This document shows positions 57,401-64,000 of a DNA stretch of 64,000 bases, in pieces. The stretch is taken from assembly GCF_000799565.1 (NCBI RefSeq), contig NZ_JUHB01000001.1, forward strand, positions 124,001-188,000. The letters run 5' to 3'. The position numbers were made by a program, and so were the translations under genes. This DNA is from Cellulophaga sp. Hel_I_12. Lineage in GTDB: Bacteria > Bacteroidota > Bacteroidia > Flavobacteriales > Flavobacteriaceae. Positions within the stretch are counted from its first letter, which is position 1; every line of letters starts with the position of its first letter. Below the pieces are notes generated by a model. It did not search any database. It was not told the origin of the DNA and saw nothing but the letters and a program-made list of their open reading frames with translations.

Positions 57401-57763
57401 TTTTTGGGCCTAGCTCAAAAAGCTTTCTTTTGCATGAGGATCTACGGGAGAAGTCTTACTATTAAAAGACCTTTTTCTTTGTTTAAACCGTAGTGAACCC
57501 CTTTACAGCTTTCGAAAACTAGTGGTGGAAAGAATTTACTGCAATAGAAAAGAAATGAGTTGTTTTTCCATGGACTCTTGAAAAGCAAGGCATCGCCCTA
57601 GCTGTAGTTTTTTTTAAAACTGAAATACAAAGGGAAAAGATTTATTGTTATACTAACCATGTCAACTTGTAAAGGGTATTCATCCCCAATTTTAAAGCCA
57701 AACATCGATAAAATGCAATAAAAGGTATTATTTTTGGTAACCTTTAGAATAGAACTAAATTAT
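57401..57763. other. Intergenic region upstream of the GH3 gene
   Basis: No gene is seen in this stretch. A -7-like box TATTTTTG (57729-57736) lies 27 bases before the GH3 ATG without a clear -33 partner. No hairpin or repeat stands out. Confidence 0.45.
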
Positions 57764-60676
57764 ATGTTTAGAAAGTTTTTGATCATTTTTATATTTTTTA
57801 AGTGCTTTTTTCTTTTGGCACAAAAAAATCCTTTAGTCACAAAAGACAGTATGGCTCAAAAACAATGGGTCGATAGTACCTATAAGGCGATGTCACTTGA
57901 TGAAAAGTTAGGGCAGCTTTTTATGCTTAGTGTGGCTTCTAACCAGAGTAAGGCGAGCACAGATAACATCAAAAAATTAATCAGTGAAGAACATATTGGC
58001 GGTGTAATTTTTTCAAACGGAGGACCAGTTCGTCAAGCCAAATTAACCAATAGCTATCAAGAAGCTTCCAAAATTCCCTTGATGATTGCGATGGATGCAG
58101 AATGGGGCTTGGCCATGAGGTTAGATTCTACCTATGCCTTCCCTTGGAATATGACCTTAGGGGCTATAAAAGACAGTAGTATTGTTGAAAAAGTAGGAAA
58201 GCAGATTGGCAAGCACGCCAAGCGCTTGGGTGTGCATATTAATTTTGCGCCCGATCTTGATATCAATACCAATCCAGAAAACCCCATCATCGGGAACCGC
58301 TCTTTCGGAGAAGATCGTGATAATGTGGTAAAAAATGCCATTGCATTTATGAAGGGTATGGAGAGCGAATCGGTCTTATCGAGTGGAAAACATTTTCCAG
58401 GTCATGGGGATACGTCGGTAGATTCTCATAAGGCCCTACCACAAATAACTTTTTCAAGGGCGCGGTTAGATAGTATTGAACTCTATCCTTTTAAAAAATT
58501 AATACAGGAAGGTATCAGCTCTATTATGGTTGCCCATTTAAGTGTGCCCAGTTTAGAAATGCAGAAAAAAGTGCCTTCTTCTTTGTCCGAACAAATTATA
58601 TCAGGAATCCTAAAGGAGGAAATGGGGTTTAAGGGCTTGGTGTTTACCGATGCTTTAAACATGAGTGGTGTTGGGGATCCAAAAAAGCCGGGAGATATAG
58701 AACTTGCCGCCTTTATAGCAGGTAATGATATTTTATTAATGCCCAAAGATGTGGTCAGTGCAAAAGCGCGCCTATTGAAAGCGGTCCAAGAAGGTAGAAT
58801 AACAGAAAACCGCTTGTCGACTTCCGTAAAGAAAATTTTACAAGGCAAATATAAAGCAGGTCTGCATCGCTACAGCCCTATTGTTTTACAAGATTTATAT
58901 GCTGATTTAAATAGTTTAGAAAATGATGTAATCTATGAAGAGGCTATTGAAAATGCGATTACGGTAGTCAAAAATGAGGTTTCAATTTTACCGATTAAAA
59001 AACTAGAGACGAAGAAAATCGCCTATATAAAACTAGGTGATGATCCTCATGATGCTTTTTTAGAAGAATTAAATAAGTATACAGAAGTTACGCCGATTAA
59101 CATGTCGAACATTACTTCTTTTACCAGTAGCATATCGGCCTATAATGTCGTCATTATTGGGCATCATAAAAATAATGACAGTCCATGGAAACCTTATGCC
59201 TATACCAAAGAAGAATTGGCCAGCCTAAAAGCAATTTCCGAACTTAGAAGCTCCAATACCATTCTCGTAGAATTTGCAAAACCCTATGCACTATTAGCCA
59301 TCGATAGCCTAGAGGCTATTGATGGTATTGTGGTTGCCTATCAAAATAGCCGTATAGCGCAGCAGAAAGCAGCACAACTCCTATTTGGAGCTGTTGCAGC
59401 CAAAGGTAAACTTCCCGTAAGTGCGCATCCTAAATTGCCGGTACATACCAGTATATCTTTCGATGGTATTGCACGCTTAGGGTATAGTTTACCCGAGCGG
59501 GTAGGCATGAGTTCTACTAAATTAGCAATGGTGGACGGTTTGGTGCAGAACGGTTTAGATTCCCTAATGTTTCCTGGGGCTCAAGTATTGGTAGCGCGCA
59601 AGGGTAAAATCGTATACCACAAAGCCTTTGGAAAGGCTACGTATGATGCAAAAACAGCACTCACTACCGATGCGCTATTTGATTTAGCCTCCTTAACCAA
59701 AATACTAGGTACGCTACCCATTTTAATGCAAATGGAAGAAAAAGGCACACTATCCTTAAACCAAACCTTCAAAGAGTTAGTACCCGCGTATGCTGACACA
59801 GAAATAAACAATGTTACGGTGTTAAAAGCCCTATCGCATTATGGTCGTTTACCAGCATGGATTGCTTTTTACCTCAGTACTTTAGATGAAAATCGTAAGC
59901 CTTCGGGTGATTTTTACCGCGATAAACCTTTAAAAGGCTATTCTATAAAAGTTTCAGAAAAACTATACTTAATCGATGCCTATAAAGATTCTATTTACAA
60001 CAGAATTGGGCGGCAAGACTTAAAATCGAACCGATACCGCTACAGTGATATTGGCTATTTTGTTTTTCATAAATACATCGAAGAGGTGTATGGTGAAAAA
60101 CAAGATGCGATAGCTGATCGTTTGTTTTACGGTCCTTTAGGGGCAACCACCATGACTTATAATCCTTTAGAGAAGTTCCCTATAGAACAAATAATACCTT
60201 CGGAGGAAGACACTTATTTTAGGTATGAACGAGTGCAAGGCTATGTGCATGATATGGGAGCAGCGATGCAAGGCGGAGTAGGAGGGCATGCCGGGTTATT
60301 TAGCAATGCCAATGATGTTGCCAAAATGATGCAAATGTATTTGCAAGGAGGGGTGTATGGTGGCCATCGCTTTATGAATTCAAGAACCATAGCAAAATTT
60401 AATACCTGTTATTTTTGTAATGAAAATGTACGTAGAGGCGTAGGTTTTGATAAGCCCGATTCAAAAACGGGCGCACCGACCTGCGGTTGCGTTTCTCAAA
60501 AAAGTTTTGGACACAGCGGTTTTACCGGCACATTTACTTGGGCCGATCCTGAAGAGCAATTGGTGTATGTTTTTTTATCCAACAGAACCTACCCCACGGC
60601 AAGCAATACGCTTTTAATAAAATCGGGCTTAAGAACGCGAATTCAAAAAGCCATTTATGATGCTATTGAAAAATAA
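57764..60676 (+). CDS. GH3 glycosidase fused to a serine hydrolase (NagZ-type/beta-lactamase-fold)
   Basis: A 970-residue exported protein. I chose the ATG at 57764, which gives a signal peptide to about residue 19 (FLLAQK). The GH3 domain (about 30-375) carries KHFPGHGDTSVDSH and nucleophile Asp in VFTDALNMSG, the pattern of the NagZ-type beta-N-acetylglucosaminidases that use the His-Asp dyad. A linker/C-domain (about 400-580) leads to a beta-lactamase-fold domain (about 590-970) with SxxK in ASLTK, the YSD triad (RYSDIGY) and HSG in GHSGFTG. Together it looks like a one-protein peptidoglycan-recycling enzyme that trims sugar and perhaps peptide bonds. Confidence 0.93.
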   Translation: MFRKFLIIFIFFKCFFLLAQKNPLVTKDSMAQKQWVDSTYKAMSLDEKLGQLFMLSVASNQSKASTDNIKKLISEEHIGGVIFSNGGPVRQAKLTNSYQEASKIPLMIAMDAEWGLAMRLDSTYAFPWNMTLGAIKDSSIVEKVGKQIGKHAKRLGVHINFAPDLDINTNPENPIIGNRSFGEDRDNVVKNAIAFMKGMESESVLSSGKHFPGHGDTSVDSHKALPQITFSRARLDSIELYPFKKLIQEGISSIMVAHLSVPSLEMQKKVPSSLSEQIISGILKEEMGFKGLVFTDALNMSGVGDPKKPGDIELAAFIAGNDILLMPKDVVSAKARLLKAVQEGRITENRLSTSVKKILQGKYKAGLHRYSPIVLQDLYADLNSLENDVIYEEAIENAITVVKNEVSILPIKKLETKKIAYIKLGDDPHDAFLEELNKYTEVTPINMSNITSFTSSISAYNVVIIGHHKNNDSPWKPYAYTKEELASLKAISELRSSNTILVEFAKPYALLAIDSLEAIDGIVVAYQNSRIAQQKAAQLLFGAVAAKGKLPVSAHPKLPVHTSISFDGIARLGYSLPERVGMSSTKLAMVDGLVQNGLDSLMFPGAQVLVARKGKIVYHKAFGKATYDAKTALTTDALFDLASLTKILGTLPILMQMEEKGTLSLNQTFKELVPAYADTEINNVTVLKALSHYGRLPAWIAFYLSTLDENRKPSGDFYRDKPLKGYSIKVSEKLYLIDAYKDSIYNRIGRQDLKSNRYRYSDIGYFVFHKYIEEVYGEKQDAIADRLFYGPLGATTMTYNPLEKFPIEQIIPSEEDTYFRYERVQGYVHDMGAAMQGGVGGHAGLFSNANDVAKMMQMYLQGGVYGGHRFMNSRTIAKFNTCYFCNENVRRGVGFDKPDSKTGAPTCGCVSQKSFGHSGFTGTFTWADPEEQLVYVFLSNRTYPTASNTLLIKSGLRTRIQKAIYDAIEK

Positions 60677-60819
60677 TAGTTATTTTTGATTGTAATGTAG
60701 TTGGTGTTCCCTCGACTCACAAAAAAAATTGGATGGTTTTATGTTGAATTTCAACTTAAGACATGCCTGAAGCCTAAAGCATATAGCCTTTAACCTAAAG
60801 CTTTAAAAAATTTAAATGT

Positions 60820-61962
60820 ATGAAGATTGCCATAGTTTGTTACCCAACTTTTGGAGGTAGTGGTGTAGTTGCTACCGAACTAGGAATAGCGCTTGCCGAA
60901 AGAGGGCACGAAATTCACTTTGTTACCTATAAGCAACCGGTGCGTTTGGAGTTATTGAATAACAACATTTTTTTTCATGAAGTTCATGTTCCTGAATACG
61001 CATTGTTTCACTACCAGCCTTACGAGCTTGCACTTTCTAGTAAATTAGTAGATACGGTAAAGTTGTATGGGATTGATGTTCTACATGTACATTATGCCAT
61101 TCCACATGCTTACGCAGGGTATATGGCGAAGAAAATGCTACAAGAAGAAGGTATTTTTATTCCTATGATCACCACCTTGCACGGAACAGATATTACCTTG
61201 GTGGGCAAGCACCCTTTTTATAAACCAGCCGTTACCTTTAGCATTAATAAATCAGATGTGGTCACCTCTGTGTCTGAAAATTTAAAAGAAGCAACCCTAG
61301 ACTTATTTACGATAGAAAATACTATTGAAGTCATCCCTAATTTTATAGAAACCTCAAAATTTAAGGTCGACTTTACCGATTGTCAGCGTGGTTTAATGGC
61401 TAAGGATGATGAAAAAATCATTACACACATCAGTAATTTTAGAAAGGTAAAACGCATTCCCGATGTGGTTAAAATCTTCAATAAAATTCAAAAGAAAATA
61501 CCTTCAAAATTGGTGATGGTCGGGGAAGGTCCTGAAAAAGAAAAAGCTGAAATTTTATGCGAAGAATATGGCATCACAGATAAAGTAATCTTTGTAGGCA
61601 ATAGCAATGAAATAGATAAAATTTTGTGTTTTTCGGACTTATTTTTACTGCCCTCAGAGACTGAAAGTTTTGGCTTGGCTGCTTTAGAGGCGATGATCAA
61701 TAAAACTCCAGTGATCTCTAGTAATGCAGGGGGTATCCCAGAAGTAAATATTCAGGGTGTTACAGGGTATTTAAGTGATGTGGGCAACGTCAATGAAATG
61801 TCAGAAAATGCGATAAAGATATTGTCCGATGATGCGGTCTTAACAAGATTTAAAGAGAATGCCTTTGAAAACGCACAGCGCTTTGATATCAAAAATATTC
61901 TTCCCTTATACGAAGCCGTTTACGAAAAAGCACTACAATCCAGGTTTAAGAATATGCATTAG
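60820..61962 (+). CDS. bshA: N-acetyl-alpha-D-glucosaminyl L-malate synthase
   Basis: A 380-residue GT4 glycosyltransferase that joins GlcNAc from UDP-GlcNAc to L-malate in the first step of bacillithiol synthesis. The N-terminal IAIVCYPTFGGSGVVATEL, the central HVHYAIPHAYAGYM, and the GT4 ESFGLAALEAM motif are all present and match BshA. A bacillithiol pathway is known in many Bacteroidota. The other genes (bshB, bshC) are not in the window. It stands alone between two intergenic regions. Confidence 0.95.
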   Translation: MKIAIVCYPTFGGSGVVATELGIALAERGHEIHFVTYKQPVRLELLNNNIFFHEVHVPEYALFHYQPYELALSSKLVDTVKLYGIDVLHVHYAIPHAYAGYMAKKMLQEEGIFIPMITTLHGTDITLVGKHPFYKPAVTFSINKSDVVTSVSENLKEATLDLFTIENTIEVIPNFIETSKFKVDFTDCQRGLMAKDDEKIITHISNFRKVKRIPDVVKIFNKIQKKIPSKLVMVGEGPEKEKAEILCEEYGITDKVIFVGNSNEIDKILCFSDLFLLPSETESFGLAALEAMINKTPVISSNAGGIPEVNIQGVTGYLSDVGNVNEMSENAIKILSDDAVLTRFKENAFENAQRFDIKNILPLYEAVYEKALQSRFKNMH

Positions 61963-62315
61963 TGGGTAGTGATTAGTTTTTAGAGGGTAGAGGGTCGTAA
62001 AAAAAAGTCAACCCTTAATCCCTACAAGGGAAGTAGATTACTTATTTTCACTAATTACTTATTTGTCTAGTTTGTAAGTATAATCAGTTAAAACAACCCC
62101 CTTAGTCCTCCTTCCAAGGGGCAATTAAAAAAGCAGTTGGTTTTAGAATGTAGAAGTTTACGTTCTCTAATTTTCATGATTACACTTTTCACATAAACCA
62201 AATCCTCAAATCCAAACATCAACATATCTTCAAATCAATCATTGTTTCTTTAAAACAGTAGGTAGTTTTTAGAGGGTACAGGGTAGTAGTTTAATAAATT
62301 TGCCAATTGTTATAT

Positions 62316-62395
62316 TATTACATTAACCCCATTACTACATTAACTCCATTGTTACATTTTCACACTATTTCTATTGTTACATTAAATGCAGTAAA
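62316..62395. repeat. Degenerate short tandem repeat
   Basis: The unit ACATTAACCCCATTACT / ACATTAACTCCATTGTT (about 17 bases) is repeated twice nearly exactly and then more loosely (ACATTTTCACACTATTTCTATTGTT, here noted as ending ...CTATTGTTACATT). The block is CT-rich and AT-rich and lies about 90 bases before the OmpA promoter. Confidence 0.6.
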
Positions 62396-62438
62396 AGCAT
62401 TAAAACTTTATATCGATTTTTATAGCCTTTCAAGGAGC

Positions 62439-62474
62439 TTTGCTGAAGTCTCCTTATAGTTCGAGCTATCTTTG
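62439..62474 (+). promoter_or_regulatory. Putative promoter of the OmpA-family gene
   Basis: A -33 TTTG (62439-62442) and a perfect -7 box TATCTTTG (62467-62474) are 24 bases apart, longer than the optimal 19-21. Transcription would start near 62480, close to the ATG at 62489; the second ATG at 62504 leaves a more usual leader length. Confidence 0.45.
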
Positions 62475-62488
62475 AAATCTCAAGTCTT

Positions 62489-63679
62489 ATGATGTTTAGA
62501 ATTATGTACTTTAAAAGAATTACAGTTATTCCGTTTGCTTTTTTAATGAGTTTAAATATTGCTTACGCACAGGAACAAGAAGAACTTGTCTTAAGCTCAC
62601 AAGATTCTATAATATCAAGTTCTTGGATCCTCGGCATAGGTACTAACATCGTTGATGATTCGGGTGATGCCTTTGATGCCTTGTTTGATGTAAAAGAAAC
62701 CTGGCATGCTGTTCCCTATCCCTCAAGATTGAGTATTGGTAGGTATTTTAAAAGTGGTCTAGGTGTGGAAGCGATTGCTAGCTACAATACCTATAAGGCT
62801 GGTAAAAGAGTGGATGGCCTTATTTTAAATGAAGATAAGACCTATTATGCGATGGATACTAGGCTCAGCTATGACTTAAATAAGTTAGTGGGTAAAACAG
62901 GTTTTTTTGACCCTTATGTAGGCGTAGGTCTTGGATATACCCAAGCCAACGATCAAGGCAGAGGCACCTATAACGCTGTCATTGGCTTTAGAACTTGGTT
63001 TTCAGATCGTTTTGGTTTAGACTTTAATTCGTCTGGGAAATGGAGCATGACTACGGATGCTACCAATCACTTGCAACATGCTGTTGGTGTGGTCTATCAG
63101 TTGGCTATAGAAAAAGAGTTAAGCCCTAAGGGGAAAGAGAAATTAGCGCTATTAGAAGCTTTAGAAACCGAACAAAATAGAAGAAACGATTCCATTGCCC
63201 AAGCCCAAAGTGATCAACAAGCAAAACTATTAGCAGCACAGATTGCCCAAGAGCGAGAGCAAAAACGACTAGCTGAGGCAGCTCAAGAAAAACTAAGAAA
63301 TGAGCGTGATGCCTTCGAAAATGACATAAATGCCCTTGGAAATGTGTACTTTGACCTGAATTCTTCGTATTTGACCAGCGCTGCTAAACTTATTTTAACG
63401 AAATTAGTGCAATTATTAGAAGACAAGCCTCAAGTGAAATTACAAGTTTCGTCTTTTACGGATTCCAGAGGTGCTGAAAATTACAATAGATGGCTTTCAG
63501 AGCGGCGGGCGCAAAGAACCATAGACTATCTGGTTCAAAAAGGAATTGAAAGTGATCGACTTATACCCAACGCAGCGGGAGAGAACGGATTGTTGAATGA
63601 GTGTGACGACCATACCTATTGTACAGAAAGCAAGCATAAAATAAATAGGAGATCGGAATTTAAAGTCATTTTTGAATAA
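62489..63679 (+). CDS. OmpA-family outer membrane protein
   Basis: A 396-residue exported protein. The signal peptide ends at IAYAQ; an ATG at 62504 would give a shorter and more usual signal peptide. The mature N-terminal half (about 45-215) looks like an eight-stranded outer-membrane barrel (repeated aromatic and Gly residues, FFDPYVGVGLGYT). A coiled-coil linker rich in Q, E, A and K (about 220-280) joins it to an OmpA C-terminal domain (about 285-396, VYFDLNSSYLT, SFTDSRGAENYNRWLSERRA, RRSEFKVIF) that would bind peptidoglycan. A structural role linking outer membrane and wall is likely. Confidence 0.92.
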   Translation: MMFRIMYFKRITVIPFAFLMSLNIAYAQEQEELVLSSQDSIISSSWILGIGTNIVDDSGDAFDALFDVKETWHAVPYPSRLSIGRYFKSGLGVEAIASYNTYKAGKRVDGLILNEDKTYYAMDTRLSYDLNKLVGKTGFFDPYVGVGLGYTQANDQGRGTYNAVIGFRTWFSDRFGLDFNSSGKWSMTTDATNHLQHAVGVVYQLAIEKELSPKGKEKLALLEALETEQNRRNDSIAQAQSDQQAKLLAAQIAQEREQKRLAEAAQEKLRNERDAFENDINALGNVYFDLNSSYLTSAAKLILTKLVQLLEDKPQVKLQVSSFTDSRGAENYNRWLSERRAQRTIDYLVQKGIESDRLIPNAAGENGLLNECDDHTYCTESKHKINRRSEFKVIFE

Positions 63680-63780
63680 ATTTTTCTTATAAAAAAAACA
63701 GTCTTGATTGACTAAAAAATTTGATAAACTCCTGTTGCAGGGAGCTGAACTAAAAAGTAGATAACCAAACCAGCTATTTA

Positions 63781-64000
63781 ATGTTATTTAATTCCTTAGC
63801 TTTTGCCATTTTTTTACCGGTTGTATTCCTATTGTATTGGTATGTTTTTAAAAAGAGTTTAAAAGTACAGAATGGACTCGTTCTTATAGCGAGTTACTTT
63901 TTTTATGGACTTTGGGATTGGCGATTTCTGTTTTTAATTTTAGCAAGCACGCTTGTTGACTATTTTGTAGGCATCCAAATTGATAAAAATGCAGAAAAAC
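63781..64000 (+). CDS. MBOAT-family O-acyltransferase, N-terminal part (runs off window)
   Basis: The frame opens at ATG 63781 and runs to the window end, giving the first 73 residues. The opening [20 protein letters not shown] followed by [19 protein letters not shown] and a second hydrophobic helix is the characteristic N-terminus of AlgI/DltB-type membrane-bound O-acyltransferases. These enzymes acetylate alginate, teichoic acid or other envelope polymers. The catalytic His lies beyond the window, so activity and substrate cannot be judged. Confidence 0.9.
   Translation, partial: MLFNSLAFAIFLPVVFLLYWYVFKKSLKVQNGLVLIASYFFYGLWDWRFLFLILASTLVDYFVGIQIDKNAEK

Larger units (their letters stand above)
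61963..62488. other. Repeat-rich intergenic region before the OmpA gene
   Basis: No gene is seen. A block near 61976-61998 (TTTTTAGAGGGTAGAGGGT) recurs imperfectly at about 62268-62288 (TTTTTAGAGGGTACAGGGT). A short tandem repeat lies at 62316-62395. A promoter for the OmpA gene is at the right edge. Confidence 0.6.

Overview
The window is a single contiguous piece of a low-GC bacterial chromosome from the phylum Bacteroidota, most probably a marine member of the Flavobacteriaceae. The evidence for this is the genes and signals together: Bacteroidota-type promoters (TTTG, about 20 bases, TAnnTTTG), almost no Shine-Dalgarno sequences, several likely TTG starts, many short lipoprotein signal peptides, a bacteroidete LptD-like protein, the tsaD/tamB divergent pair, an UMF1-type MFS protein, the PG_1098-type methyltransferase and BshA. 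I see no phage, integrase, transposase, rRNA operon or CRISPR array; the region reads as ordinary core chromosome with a few accessory modules.

Layout. 1-4.2 kb: a partial membrane protein, a PlsC-like acyltransferase, a CoA-type Nudix hydrolase whose start codon overlaps that of a divergent cyclophilin lipoprotein, MsrB, and a collagen-like lipoprotein. 4.4-11.2 kb: glycogen branching enzyme GlgB, a GH31 alpha-glucosidase, an M48 lipoprotein protease and an UMF1-family transporter. 11.4-14.4 kb (minus strand): an ECF sigma factor, a probable membrane-anchored regulator and two repeat-rich putative beta-solenoid envelope proteins. 14.6-17.8 kb: Lon and cytidylate kinase, with a sigma-54-like promoter motif ahead of lon. 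17.9-26.1 kb (minus strand): a seven-gene signalling cluster (CheY-like receiver, H-NOX, four-PAS histidine kinase, FIST protein, second histidine kinase, HPt, LytTR regulator) followed by rfbC-rfbD. 26.3-33.8 kb: a sodium:solute symporter, tRNA-Arg(TCT), a small membrane gene interrupted by an in-frame TGA, its translationally coupled partner, a CsbD-like protein, an esterase, an S41-type protease, a GH130 lipoprotein and a VanX-like dipeptidase. 33.8-43.4 kb: a minus-strand group (rsmE, DUF4159, AI-2E-type permease, PG_1098 methyltransferase), a 98-bp tandem repeat abutting tsaD, and divergent tamB. 43.7-46.7 kb: pfkA, gapA and a BadF-type sugar kinase. 47-57.4 kb: RidA and LptD on the minus strand; an amidase, an MlaD-like protein, two Fe-S proteins, two PH-domain membrane proteins and a conserved unknown on the plus strand. 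57.7-64 kb: a GH3/serine-hydrolase fusion, bshA, an OmpA-family protein and the start of an MBOAT acyltransferase.

The most interesting region is 19.4-26.1 kb. Two unrelated domain types that have both been linked to nitric oxide sensing, H-NOX and FIST (the NosP type), lie in one tightly overlapped gene run. Each is followed by its own soluble histidine kinase, and the run also has a lone receiver, a lone HPt protein and a LytTR DNA-binding regulator. All the parts of a phosphorelay are present as separate proteins. The heme-ligand histidine and the YxSxR motif of the H-NOX protein can be read directly. That the FIST protein binds heme or NO is inference.
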